This document shows, piece by piece, positions 47,220 through 58,764 of a stretch of DNA of 64,000 nt. Every line of letters starts with the position of its first letter. Within the stretch, counting starts at the first letter, position 1. This stretch comes from CAWCDJ01 sp963796675 (GTDB taxonomy: Bacteria; Acidobacteriota; Terriglobia; Bryobacterales; Bryobacteraceae): assembly GCA_963796675.1 (NCBI GenBank), contig CAWCMS010000005.1, forward strand, positions 372,001 through 436,000. The letters are read 5' to 3'. The notes below the pieces were generated by a model. It was not told the DNA's origin, did not search any database, and saw only the letters and a program-made list of their open reading frames with translations. The translations under genes and the position numbers were made by a program.

Positions 47220-50200
47220 CTAGAATATTATTTTCATTCCGAGCTCTGCTTGTCGGCCGCTTTGGTTGCCGTATGTCGCACCCTGCGCGCCGAAGATGCC
47301 GCCCGGGGAGCCCTGGTACAGGGTCTGACCGAAGGTGGAACTCTGGACGCCGGTGTCCGGGTCGCCGCGGTTCAGCCGGTTGGTGGCGTTGTAGGCCGCG
47401 ATCTTGAGCTCCGCATGCACCCGTTCGGTGATGTTGAAGCTCTTGGTCAGATTACCGTCCAGATCCCAGAAATGCGGACCCGTCAGGCAGCCGTACTGCA
47501 GCGGATTGCTACGCAACACGTACGTGTTCGCGGGGATCGGCGAGAACGCAGCGGTGTTGAACCAGCGCTGCGGCGTCGGATTGGAAATGCAGGGGTTCCC
47601 GGTCACGATCATGTTGCCGAACTGCGGGAAGTCCCCGGACATGAAGCTCCACAGTCCGGCAATCTTCCAGCCTCCGACGAGCGCGTCCGCAGCCCTGGGC
47701 AGGCCGTTCAGATATTGCTTGCCCTTGCCGAACGGAAGTTCCCAGGTGCCAGCGATGTTGAAGCGGTGGCGTGGCTGGTTGCTGTCCTGGTAGGTCAGCG
47801 TATTCGAATACCATTCCTGATCGTTGAATACACCGCCGTTCAGGAAGCCGTTGGTTTGAGCTTTCTCCCGGATGTAGACGTACGTCACCAGGAAGTTGTA
47901 GCCCTTGCTGAAAGCCTTCTGCGCTTTCAATTCGACGGACTGATACCGCTCGGCCGCGCCCAGGTCGCCCAGTTCGAACAATCCGCCATACTGCGGATAG
48001 GGCACCAGGAGGGAACCAAGCGAGACGGTCGGCTGGTTGTACAGAGGACCGGGCATCACCGTCTGGTTGAGGTAGTGATAGAAGGGATTCGTTACCTGCG
48101 TGTTCAACTGGTTCTGATACTGCACTTGCAGGGCGGGGTTGATCTGGTTCAACGCCTTCGTGTATTGCTGGTTACCAATATTCAGGAAGTACGTTCCCGA
48201 TACCACGATGTCGCGGATCAGTTGCCGTTGGATATTGAAATTCAGACGGTCGTTGCGAGCCTTCTGCTGGTTCGGGTTGTACCAGAGCAGGGGTTGGCCG
48301 CCGCGTCCAAGGTTCCCGGCATAAGCTTTCCCGAGAATCGGCAGCAGCGGATTGGTGGACGTAGGATACGGATTGTTGATCGTTTCCTGCGGCACGCCTG
48401 CCAGCGGCGACAGCGTGTTCTGGTAACCGGTCATCCCCAGGAACGGCGGCTCCAGGAAGCCAACCGTCTCATATCCGGAGACCGGAGCCAGCGCGATATT
48501 CATTTCGTACGGCGTCAGGTAGCGGGCGTAGCCGAACCGGAAAGCCGTTTTGTCGTCGATGCGATAAGCCAGACCGACACGAGGCTGCAGCGCCAGTTTC
48601 TGGGCATCGAACATACCCGGGTGGCCGCTGCTGGTGAACGCCCACTGCCCTGTCCAGTGGTAGAAGTTGTTCCCTACGATGGAAGTGGCAGCCGCCGGCA
48701 TGTTCGGAGGAGTCTGCTGCATCTCCGGTACCGGTGCCGACAGGTTCAAGCCCTGGGAAAAGTTGTGCTGCGGATCGTAGAGCGGGGTCTCGTACTCGTC
48801 CCGCAATCCGAGGTTCAAGGTGATCTTCGACGACACCTTCCAGTCGTCCTGAATGTACATGCCATAGAACTTCACATGCGCATCGGGAACCGGGCCGCCG
48901 ATCATCTGCGAGGAGCCGTCAAGCGCGCCCAGCAGGAACGTGGCATACGGATCGCCGTAGTGCAGGGTGTCCGGGTTGTTGAAGGTATTTGCGGTCAGCG
49001 CCGAGTTGAAGTAGAAGTTCGAAGTACTCGACACATAGCTCAGTCCATAGCTTTCGCGCTGTTCAAAGCCCGCCTTCAGATAATGCGAGCCTCTCTGCTG
49101 CGCGATCTTGGCCGAAAACGCCTCGCCCTTCGGGGCCTGGTTCCAGTAGAACCCGCCGCCGCCGAAGCCGTTGCCGCCGATGTTCATATCCGGGAAATAT
49201 ACCGGGGCGCCAACTGAAGCCGTTTGATACGGCGCGTACCAGCTGTTGTTGGGCCAGATCGATCCCCATCCGCTCGATCCGAGCGGCGTCGATACGTAAG
49301 CGTCCAGCAGGCTGTGCCAGTCGCCACGGAACTCCGCCACGGTCCGCGAGTTGATGTTCCAGATGGCATCGCCGCCGTAGTTCCAGGCTGCGCGCGCCGT
49401 GCCGGTCGGAACGAACAGTTCCGAGTCGTTCGGCGTCGGGTTGCCCTGAATGTCAGTGGTGTTGTAACGGGCCAGCCGTCCGAACACCTTCCACTTGTCG
49501 TTGATGTTGTAATCGGCCCTCTCGGAGAAGTTGTAGTAACCGTACTTCTCGTTGAAACCTTTGGAGTAGTTGTTCAGACCGGTGATATTCGCGCCGGGAT
49601 TGTTGGGCGCCCACATCTGCTTGATCAGGGTCGCCGCCAGGGGATCGAAGCGGCTTTGCGGGATCACGTTGCCGGCGAAGGGCTGCACGCTCACCGATCC
49701 GTCCGCGTTCAGGATCGACGTCCAGGGGTCGAAGATCGTTCGCTGCCCGCCAGAAATATTGAGTGACTTCGAGAAATCGCCCTGCGCTTCAAGAGCCGTG
49801 GGCAGGGTCCGCTGATAACTGTTCGGATAGCCTACCCGCCAATCCTCGATCGAGAAGAAGTTGAACAGCTTGTTCTTCTTGATCGGATTGCCGAAAGTGC
49901 CGCCGAACATATTCTGCCGCTGCGAATTCTGGCTGAATCTCGTGCGGTCGGCTTCCGCGCTGAGCCACGGATAGCGGCCCACGTAGAATCCGGTGCCATG
50001 AAATCCGTTGGTGCCGGATTTCGTGGTCATCGTGATGTTTCCGCCCGCGCTGTGCCCGGATTCGGCATCCACGCTGTTGGTGGAAACGATGACTTCCTGC
50101 ACGGCATCGGTATTGGGAGGCGTCGTGTTCTTTTGCCCCATGCCGATTGGCATTCCGTCCACTTCCAGGTCGTTCTTCAGGTTGGTGCCGCCGCCGAGGT

Positions 50201-50750
50201 CGACACTGTTGGCGGACCAGGAGTGGTACGGCTGCATTTCGCCGCGGGTATTGACCGCGGACGGAGCGATCAAGGTCAGTTTAAATGGATTGCGGTCAAA
50301 GCGGGGGATCTCCTCCGCCATCTTCGAATCGATGGTAAGATCCTTGTTGGCGGAGTTGAACTCCACCGCCGCGGGCGTCTCATCCACCGTAATGCTCTGC
50401 TGCACTGCACCCGGTGAGAGCGACGCGTTGACGGTAATGTCGCCGCGCGTCTGCACCACGATGTTTTCCTGAATAAAGCGGCTAAACCCCTGCAATTCGA
50501 TCGTCACGGTGTAGGTGCCGGGATCGACCAAATCGAACACATAAAGGCCGGTGTCGCTGGTCTGGCGAACGACCTTGACGCCGGTGTTGACATTGGCTAG
50601 GGTCACCGTGGCCCCGGCAACGACCGCTTTACTCTGGTCGGTTACCAGCCCCTGAATTCGGCCGCGATAATCTTGCGCCAATCCTGTCGCGGCGAATAGC
50701 AGGAGCGCTATACTCGCCCACGTCATTGTGGGAGAGAATTTCCTTCTCAT
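47220..50750 (-). CDS. Large TonB-dependent receptor with carboxypeptidase-regulatory domain
   Basis: 1176 residues from ATG 50750, supported by AAAAGGGG six bases upstream; starts at 50774 and 50813 are possible. Signal peptide: SIALLLFAATGLAQ. Residues about 22-105 form the regulatory-like sandwich (YRGRIQGLVTDQSKAVVAGA, TYTVTIELQGFSRF). A plug follows (ITVDETPAAVEFNSANKD, then DGMPIGMGQKNTTPPN), then a barrel ending ELGMKIIF with the outer-membrane C-terminal Phe. The plug sentence VSTNSVDAESGHSAGGNITM is typical of the acidobacterial Oar-like/SusC-like group thought to import oligosaccharides. It is divergent from the malectin regulator and has its own terminator. Confidence 0.93.
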   Translation of the reverse strand: MRRKFSPTMTWASIALLLFAATGLAQDYRGRIQGLVTDQSKAVVAGATVTLANVNTGVKVVRQTSDTGLYVFDLVDPGTYTVTIELQGFSRFIQENIVVQTRGDITVNASLSPGAVQQSITVDETPAAVEFNSANKDLTIDSKMAEEIPRFDRNPFKLTLIAPSAVNTRGEMQPYHSWSANSVDLGGGTNLKNDLEVDGMPIGMGQKNTTPPNTDAVQEVIVSTNSVDAESGHSAGGNITMTTKSGTNGFHGTGFYVGRYPWLSAEADRTRFSQNSQRQNMFGGTFGNPIKKNKLFNFFSIEDWRVGYPNSYQRTLPTALEAQGDFSKSLNISGGQRTIFDPWTSILNADGSVSVQPFAGNVIPQSRFDPLAATLIKQMWAPNNPGANITGLNNYSKGFNEKYGYYNFSERADYNINDKWKVFGRLARYNTTDIQGNPTPNDSELFVPTGTARAAWNYGGDAIWNINSRTVAEFRGDWHSLLDAYVSTPLGSSGWGSIWPNNSWYAPYQTASVGAPVYFPDMNIGGNGFGGGGFYWNQAPKGEAFSAKIAQQRGSHYLKAGFEQRESYGLSYVSSTSNFYFNSALTANTFNNPDTLHYGDPYATFLLGALDGSSQMIGGPVPDAHVKFYGMYIQDDWKVSSKITLNLGLRDEYETPLYDPQHNFSQGLNLSAPVPEMQQTPPNMPAAATSIVGNNFYHWTGQWAFTSSGHPGMFDAQKLALQPRVGLAYRIDDKTAFRFGYARYLTPYEMNIALAPVSGYETVGFLEPPFLGMTGYQNTLSPLAGVPQETINNPYPTSTNPLLPILGKAYAGNLGRGGQPLLWYNPNQQKARNDRLNFNIQRQLIRDIVVSGTYFLNIGNQQYTKALNQINPALQVQYQNQLNTQVTNPFYHYLNQTVMPGPLYNQPTVSLGSLLVPYPQYGGLFELGDLGAAERYQSVELKAQKAFSKGYNFLVTYVYIREKAQTNGFLNGGVFNDQEWYSNTLTYQDSNQPRHRFNIAGTWELPFGKGKQYLNGLPRAADALVGGWKIAGLWSFMSGDFPQFGNMIVTGNPCISNPTPQRWFNTAAFSPIPANTYVLRSNPLQYGCLTGPHFWDLDGNLTKSFNITERVHAELKIAAYNATNRLNRGDPDTGVQSSTFGQTLYQGSPGGIFGAQGATYGNQSGRQAELGMKIIF

Positions 50751-51089
50751 ATAGACCCCTTTTCGATTCCTCATGGAATCGCCTTTTCTGCAATAGCTCC
50801 CGGGCTCCAGCATGGCTGCGTGCCCGCTAGGCCAGACTCCGAAAAGACCGGGCGCCTGATGCCTTTCAGGCCCTAGCCGTCAGCCCAAACCCGTGCCCGC
50901 TTTCCGCGGCAAAATGCTCTGTGACGGCCGGACCCCCAAAACGAAGAAATTCAGGAAGACTATATCTATGTTATGGGCCGTAAACCAGACCCTTGCCGTT
51001 GCGTAACGTTAAACTAACTTCAGATCCAATGAGTTACCAGGTATTGCGTAACGGTAGTAACGGAACTATACTAGCCTTGAGGTTAAGAC
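50751..51089. other. Divergent control region between TonB receptor and malectin regulator
   Basis: 339 bases without a gene. On the receptor side, TATAGT (minus, 50959-50964) is a candidate -10, giving a leader of about 200 bases that contains a GCCTGA-loop-TCAGGC hairpin (50854-50871). On the regulator side, TTGCGTAACG occurs twice, at 50999-51008 and 51044-51053. GTTAC (51033-51037) and GTAAC (51048-51052) make an inverted pair. CGTAACGTTA at 51002-51011 is shared with the control region of the first TonB receptor. The repeats are plausible operator sites; no known riboswitch was recognised. Confidence 0.5.
51044..51072 (+). promoter_or_regulatory. Sigma-70-type promoter of the malectin regulator gene
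   Basis: TTGCGT (51044-51049) and TATACT (51067-51072) with a 17-base spacer. Transcription would start about ten bases before the GTG at 51090. The -35 is part of a TTGCGTAACG repeat, so a protein bound there would repress, suggesting autoregulation. Confidence 0.6.
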
Positions 51090-52622
51090 GTGAACGAAGT
51101 ACATCCCGCCTCCGCGGATGAGGTTCGGGATGAAATCCGGACGATTCATCGTTCCCGCCTGTTCTCGCATTCGCGGCGTCGAATCGAGCTGCTGGAGTTC
51201 CTCTGCAACATGGTGCTCCTCGGGCGGCAGGACGAGATCAAGGAATCGACGATCGCCCTCGAAGTGTTCGAGCGGACTTTCGAATTCGATGACAAAAAGG
51301 ATGCGATTGTCCGGGTAGAGGCCCACCGCCTCAGGCAGCGCCTCAAGAAGTATTACGAATCTGAAGGCGCCCGCGACCGTGTCGTGATCGAGTTGCTGCC
51401 CGGCGGCTACATTCCCCGATTCTATCTGCGTGACCACACAGACTTTAAGCCGCCTGAGCCGCCGGCACTCAGCCGGCTCGGTAAGCTGCGCGGATTCCGT
51501 CCAGGGTGGCAGTGGATTGTCGCCGGAGCGGTACTAGCCGCGTTTGCGCTCGGCGCAACCATTTCTCCGTCGCGCCTGCTTTCCCGCCCGCGTCAAGGTG
51601 CTGCTTCCCCTACGTCGCAACCGGCTGCCGCCATCGCGCCGCCGGCGTCACGCGAGATCCGCATCCTGGCAGGCAGTTCCAAGCCGTACGTGGACGGCGC
51701 TGGGCGGTATTGGGACCGCGACCGCTACTTTCACGGCGGCGAGTCGCAGCCGGGGCCCACGGAATTCTTCGGGCACCCTCCCGATCCTAACCTCTATCGG
51801 TTCATGCGATATGGGGATTTCAGCTACGATATTCCGGTTCCTCCCGGAATCTACGAACTCTTGCTGCATTTCGCCGAGCCCACGTACCGGACCGGCAACG
51901 ACGTGGGCAGCGAAGGCGGAGAGAACGAACGCCATTTTAACGTCTTCGTCAATGGAGCCCCACTGCTTCACGACTTCGACGTGGTGACCGACTCCGGGGT
52001 CGCCCCCGCGGATGTACGCGCTTTCCGCGACATCGCGCCCGCGCCGGACGGCAGTATTCACCTGAAGTTTCAGCCGACGGTTGGACCTTCCTTCGTCAAC
52101 GCGATCGAGCTGGTGCCGGGAACTGCCGGACGGATCAGGCCCATCCGGATCCACGCCGGCGAGACCTCTTTTGTCGACCATGCCGGCAATATCTGGAACC
52201 CGGACGAGTACTATGTGGGCGGGCGCCTGGCCACACACAAGGGAGATGTCATCGGAACGCCGGACCCCGATCTTTATTCCGGCGAACGGTACGGCAATTT
52301 TTCCTACACGATTCCCGTCCCCGAGGGCCGCTATGGCCTGACCTTGTACTTCTCGGAAACCTACTGGAATCCTCTCGCCGCACCTCCGAACCACGGTGAC
52401 GTCGGTTCGCGCGTCTTCAGCATTTCGTGCAATGGGCAGATGCTGGTGCCCGAATTCGACATTCTTAAACAGACCGCAGCATTCCACGCGCTCCTCCGCA
52501 CTTTCCATAGCTTGCGGCCCAATGGCCAGGGGAAGCTGCTGATCTCTTTCTCGCCGCTTCGCAACTACGCTTCCGTGAAGGCTATCGAAGTCACGGACGA
52601 AACCAGCCTGCCGCAGCGCTAA
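51090..52622 (+). CDS. Membrane-bound one-component regulator-like protein with two malectin domains
   Basis: 510 residues, GTG start. Residues about 10-110 match the N-terminal domain common in acidobacterial sensor-like proteins (FSHSRRRIELLEFLCN, DAIVRVEAHRLRQRLKKYY, VVIELLPGGYIPRF), which resembles a winged-helix output domain. One membrane helix (WIVAGAVLAAFALGATI, about 141-158) leads to two malectin modules: one from about 188 (ILAGSSKPYVDGAGRYWDRD) and one from about 352 (IHAGETSFVDHAGNIWNPDE). Malectins bind oligosaccharides. The layout is ToxR/CadC-like: DNA-binding part inside, carbohydrate sensor outside. It is divergent from the TonB receptor and 59 bases from the GH2 gene, both likely targets. 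DNA binding is inferred, not shown. Confidence 0.78.
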   Translation: MNEVHPASADEVRDEIRTIHRSRLFSHSRRRIELLEFLCNMVLLGRQDEIKESTIALEVFERTFEFDDKKDAIVRVEAHRLRQRLKKYYESEGARDRVVIELLPGGYIPRFYLRDHTDFKPPEPPALSRLGKLRGFRPGWQWIVAGAVLAAFALGATISPSRLLSRPRQGAASPTSQPAAAIAPPASREIRILAGSSKPYVDGAGRYWDRDRYFHGGESQPGPTEFFGHPPDPNLYRFMRYGDFSYDIPVPPGIYELLLHFAEPTYRTGNDVGSEGGENERHFNVFVNGAPLLHDFDVVTDSGVAPADVRAFRDIAPAPDGSIHLKFQPTVGPSFVNAIELVPGTAGRIRPIRIHAGETSFVDHAGNIWNPDEYYVGGRLATHKGDVIGTPDPDLYSGERYGNFSYTIPVPEGRYGLTLYFSETYWNPLAAPPNHGDVGSRVFSISCNGQMLVPEFDILKQTAAFHALLRTFHSLRPNGQGKLLISFSPLRNYASVKAIEVTDETSLPQR

Positions 52623-52681
52623 TACGGTTCCCCTCCTGCCCGAACCCGGATAACATGGAGCTTCGCCAAGGAGCGAATGCC

Positions 52682-55177
52682 ATGGAGACCACTCGCCGCG
52701 GAATTCTGCTTTCCGGACTCGGCGTCGTCCTTCCTTTGTCTCTGACGCCCTCCGCCAGCGCTGCCACTGTCGTGCCCGATGACGGGGTGCGTCGCAGGCC
52801 GTTTAACGAGGCCTGGCGCTTTTTCAAAGGTGACGCCGCCGCCGCCGAGCAGGCCGGTTTCGACGATTCCCGCTGGCAGGACCTCCGCCTGCCGCACGAT
52901 TGGGCGATCGAAGGGCCGTTCGACCCCAAGGCCAATCCGCACACCGGCGCTCTGCCGATCTTCGGCACGGGCTGGTACCGCAAGGCTTTCACCCTTCCCG
53001 CCGGCGCCCGCGGCCGCTACTTCAGTATCGAGTTCGACGGCGCCATGGCCAACTCCAAAGTCTGGCTCAACGGCGAAGAACTCGGCGGACGGCCCTATGG
53101 GTACAGCAGCTTCGAGCTGGACCTGACGCCCCACCTCAAGTTCGGCGAGGCCAACCTCCTGGCGGTCCGCCTGACACCGGAAGATCGATCTTCGCGCTGG
53201 TATCCGGGAGCCGGCATCTACCGCAACGTCTGGCTGACCGAGACCGGGCCGCTCCACGTGGAGCACTGGGGCACCTACGTCACGACGCCCCAGGTGAGCG
53301 AGTCGCAGGCCGAGGTCTCGGCGAAAGTCGAGGTCCGCAACCGCAATCCGCGGGAGGTGAAAGTCGTCCTGCGAAACACCGTCATCGACGCGGCCGGCAG
53401 GAGGGTCGCCGAGAACAGCCAGGACACGGCGGTCCCCGCCAACGGTACGCAGACGGTGGCTGCCAGCCTCAAGCTCGAGAATCCGGAGCGCTGGGACATC
53501 GACAGTCCGCATCTCTACACACTGGTCACGGAGGTGATCGAGGGCAAGCGCGTGGCGGACCGTTACACCACGCCCTTCGGCATTCGCAGCATTGCCTTCG
53601 ACAAGACACAGGGCTTTCTGCTCAACGGACGCCGCAGGAAGCTGCAGGGCGTCTGCCTGCACCACGATCTCGGCGCGCTGGGTGCGGCCGTCAACCGCCG
53701 CGCGACCGAGCGGCAGTTGCAGATCATGAAAGCGGGCGGAGTGAATGCCGTCCGCACCAGCCACAACCCGCCTTCGCCGGAACTGCTCGAATTCTGCGAC
53801 CGCCTGGGCCTGGTGGTGATGGACGAATCGTTCGACATGTGGCGCATCCCGAAAGTGCGGAACGGCTACAGCAAATATTTCGACGAATGGTCGGAGCGCG
53901 ACCTGCGCGACATGGTACGGCGCGACCGCAACCATCCGAGCGTCATTCTCTGGAGCATCGGCAACGAAATCCCCGAGCAGAGCCGCGCCGATGGATGGCA
54001 GACTGCCAAGCGCCTGACGGACCTGTTCCACGAAGAGGACCCCACCCGTCCCACGACCTCGGCGTTCAACAACGATTTCGACGCCATCCGCAATCATCTG
54101 GCGGACCACGTCGATATCCCGGGCATCAACTACAAGCCCTTCCATTACGAGCAGATTCTCCGGGAGCATCCGGACTGGATCATCTACGGAGCGGAGACCA
54201 GCTCTTGCGTGAGCTCGCGCGGCGTCTACCACCTGCCGATCGAAAAATACGAGAAGCACCCGTCGCTCGAACTGACCAGCTACGACATCATCGCGCCGCC
54301 CTGGGCCTATCTGCCTGACGCGGAGTTCGCGGCGCAGGATCGTTTCCCGCAACTGCTCGGCGAATTCGTATGGACGGGCTTCGACTACATCGGCGAACCG
54401 ACGCCGTACTTCGACGGCCGCGGCGCGGAATCCGCAAAAGACTGGCCGGCGCGCAGCTCCTATTTCGGGATGGTAGACCTGGCCGGCTTCCCCAAGGACC
54501 GTTATTACCTCTACCAGAGTGTCTGGTCGAAGAAGCCGATGGTCCACGTGCTGCCGCATTGGAACTGGGAGAACATGGCGGGCCGGCCGATCCCGGTGAT
54601 GGCCTACACGAATGCCGAAGAGGTGGAGTTGTTCCTGAACGGCCGGTCGCTCGGCCGCAAGAAGCGCTTCTCGGAGCCGGTGGAGCTCCCGGTGGGTCCG
54701 AATATCAGCGAAGACCGGAAGTTCTCGAGCAAATACCGCCTGCAATGGCAGGTGCCATTCGAGCCGGGAATATTGAAGGCAGTCGCATATTCCGGAGGCG
54801 CGCAGGTGGCCGCGGACGAGCGGCGCACCGCGGGCGCTCCCGCGAAACTGAGCCTGGTTCCGGATCGCAACGTGATCTCCGCCGATGGGGACGATCTCTC
54901 GTTCGTCACGGTGCGGGTGGAAGACAAGGAGGGCAACCTGTGCCCGCTGGCGAACAACCTGGTGAAGTTCCGCGTCTCGGGCGCCGGTACGATTCAGGCG
55001 GTCGACAACGGCAACCCCGCGACGGTGGAGCCGTTCCACGCCGATTTCCGGAAAGCATTCAATGGCCTGGCGCTGGTGATCGTACGCTCGAAAGCCGGAC
55101 AGCCCGGACCCGTGGCTCTGGAAGCCGCATGCGATGGCCTGGCCCCGGCCCGCGCGGGAATCGTCACCCGAAAGTAG
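52682..55177 (+). CDS. GH2 beta-galactosidase-like enzyme, Tat-exported
   Basis: 831 residues from ATG 52682 (AAGGAG eight bases upstream); an ATG at 52655 would add nine. A twin-arginine leader (TTRRGILLSGLGVVLPL) precedes the sugar-binding jelly roll (FNEAWRFFKGD, LRLPHDWAIEGPFD, YRNVWLTE). The TIM barrel has WSIGNEIPE (acid/base Glu, about residue 429) and YGAETSS (nucleophile Glu, about 504). C-terminal DUF4982-like and Ig domains follow (AYTNAEEVELFLNGRSLGRK, SFVTVRVEDKEGN). It likely releases beta-galactosyl or related residues in the periplasm. Position next to the malectin sensor suggests substrate-responsive expression. Confidence 0.92.
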   Translation: METTRRGILLSGLGVVLPLSLTPSASAATVVPDDGVRRRPFNEAWRFFKGDAAAAEQAGFDDSRWQDLRLPHDWAIEGPFDPKANPHTGALPIFGTGWYRKAFTLPAGARGRYFSIEFDGAMANSKVWLNGEELGGRPYGYSSFELDLTPHLKFGEANLLAVRLTPEDRSSRWYPGAGIYRNVWLTETGPLHVEHWGTYVTTPQVSESQAEVSAKVEVRNRNPREVKVVLRNTVIDAAGRRVAENSQDTAVPANGTQTVAASLKLENPERWDIDSPHLYTLVTEVIEGKRVADRYTTPFGIRSIAFDKTQGFLLNGRRRKLQGVCLHHDLGALGAAVNRRATERQLQIMKAGGVNAVRTSHNPPSPELLEFCDRLGLVVMDESFDMWRIPKVRNGYSKYFDEWSERDLRDMVRRDRNHPSVILWSIGNEIPEQSRADGWQTAKRLTDLFHEEDPTRPTTSAFNNDFDAIRNHLADHVDIPGINYKPFHYEQILREHPDWIIYGAETSSCVSSRGVYHLPIEKYEKHPSLELTSYDIIAPPWAYLPDAEFAAQDRFPQLLGEFVWTGFDYIGEPTPYFDGRGAESAKDWPARSSYFGMVDLAGFPKDRYYLYQSVWSKKPMVHVLPHWNWENMAGRPIPVMAYTNAEEVELFLNGRSLGRKKRFSEPVELPVGPNISEDRKFSSKYRLQWQVPFEPGILKAVAYSGGAQVAADERRTAGAPAKLSLVPDRNVISADGDDLSFVTVRVEDKEGNLCPLANNLVKFRVSGAGTIQAVDNGNPATVEPFHADFRKAFNGLALVIVRSKAGQPGPVALEAACDGLAPARAGIVTRK

Positions 55178-55181
55178 CCGG

Positions 55182-55865
55182 TTATTGCTTGGCGGCCAGC
55201 GTCTGAGGGGTGTTGTCCCCTCTGATGCCCTCTTGCCGGAGCAGTTCGCGCAAGGCCTCTTTGGAGATGTCCAGTTGCCCGCGCGAATAGGACAGGTGGC
55301 CGGAGCGCCGAAGACGGTTCATCTCCGAGGTGACGATTTCCCGCGAGGTTCCCGCGTAATCCGCAATCGATTGATGGGTCAACCCGCGGATGCGGATCTT
55401 GCCTTCGGGCGTCGGCTTCCCCATGGAGTCGGCCAACTGAATCAGGGAAAGCGCCACACGCGTTCCGGTCTTGAGCGCCGCCATCCCGACCACACGCTCC
55501 TGCAGGACCAGGTTATGGCCCGCGCAATATTCGATGAGCGCAAGCCCGAGCATGGGGTCACGCTGGATGCGGTCCTCGATCTCCGCCGGGGTCCACGCCA
55601 TCACCTGCGTCACCTCCATGGCGATCGCGTGTTCTTCGGATACGGAACCCGTCATGAGACACGCCTCTCCGAAAAACTGCTCGACCGAGGCGATGCGTAA
55701 GAGAGTTTGCGTCCCGTCATACGCGCAGTAGTAGATTCTGACCCTGCCGGAGATCACCAGGTAGAGATGGTCCGCGGGCCGGTTCGGCTCGTAGATCATC
55801 GATTCCTTCTTGAACTCCTGTATTCGTGCCCGGGGAAGATATACCAGGGGATCGTGTCGCGTCAT
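55182..55865 (-). CDS. Crp/Fnr-family transcriptional regulator
   Basis: 227 residues from ATG 55865, chosen because GGAGGG precedes it closely; upstream in-frame codons to 55955 read unlike the family. The cyclic-nucleotide-binding fold covers residues about 15-130 (IYEPNRPADHLYLVISGRVRIYY, FFGEACLMTG). A dimerisation helix and Crp-type helix-turn-helix follow (RIRGLTHQSIADYAGTSREIVTSEMNRL). There is no Fnr-type N-terminal cysteine cluster, so the ligand is more likely a cyclic nucleotide or another small molecule than an Fe-S cluster. It is convergent with GH2 (four bases between stops). A GTG-N8-CAC site upstream suggests autoregulation. Confidence 0.92.
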   Translation of the reverse strand: MTRHDPLVYLPRARIQEFKKESMIYEPNRPADHLYLVISGRVRIYYCAYDGTQTLLRIASVEQFFGEACLMTGSVSEEHAIAMEVTQVMAWTPAEIEDRIQRDPMLGLALIEYCAGHNLVLQERVVGMAALKTGTRVALSLIQLADSMGKPTPEGKIRIRGLTHQSIADYAGTSREIVTSEMNRLRRSGHLSYSRGQLDISKEALRELLRQEGIRGDNTPQTLAAKQ

Positions 55866-55939
55866 CCTTCCCTCCAAGGTTGCTGGTAGTAGTCTATCCC
55901 CGACTCGCCGGCTACGAATCGGGTAAGCTAACTGGGCAA

Positions 55940-55953
55940 GTGATAAGTAACAC
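55940..55953. promoter_or_regulatory. Candidate Crp-like binding site
   Basis: GTGATAAGTAACAC carries the GTG-N8-CAC half-site spacing used by Crp-family proteins and lies 75 bases upstream of the Crp/Fnr start. The remainder of the 180-base gap to the glucosidase stop holds a CCGCACA-TGGAC-TGTGCGG hairpin (55990-56008) without a T tract. Confidence 0.4.
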
Positions 55954-56045
55954 ACAATTCCTGCACAAAGAAGGCATTACCCGGCATGGCCGCACATGGA
56001 CTGTGCGGGGCATTACAGAATAGGCCGCAGGTTCAGTATTGGCTA

Positions 56046-58691
<2,646 letters not shown>

Positions 58692-58764
58692 CCCGATTCC
58701 CTTTGCGTATCTTCTCACGCATTCATCGTGCGTTCATCTCGGCTCCGTAACAATATAGAAATAG

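Noticed and set aside
47250..49217. 655-residue plus-strand frame opposite the TonB receptor
   Set aside because: No recognisable domain; the opposite strand encodes a complete receptor with terminator and signal peptide.
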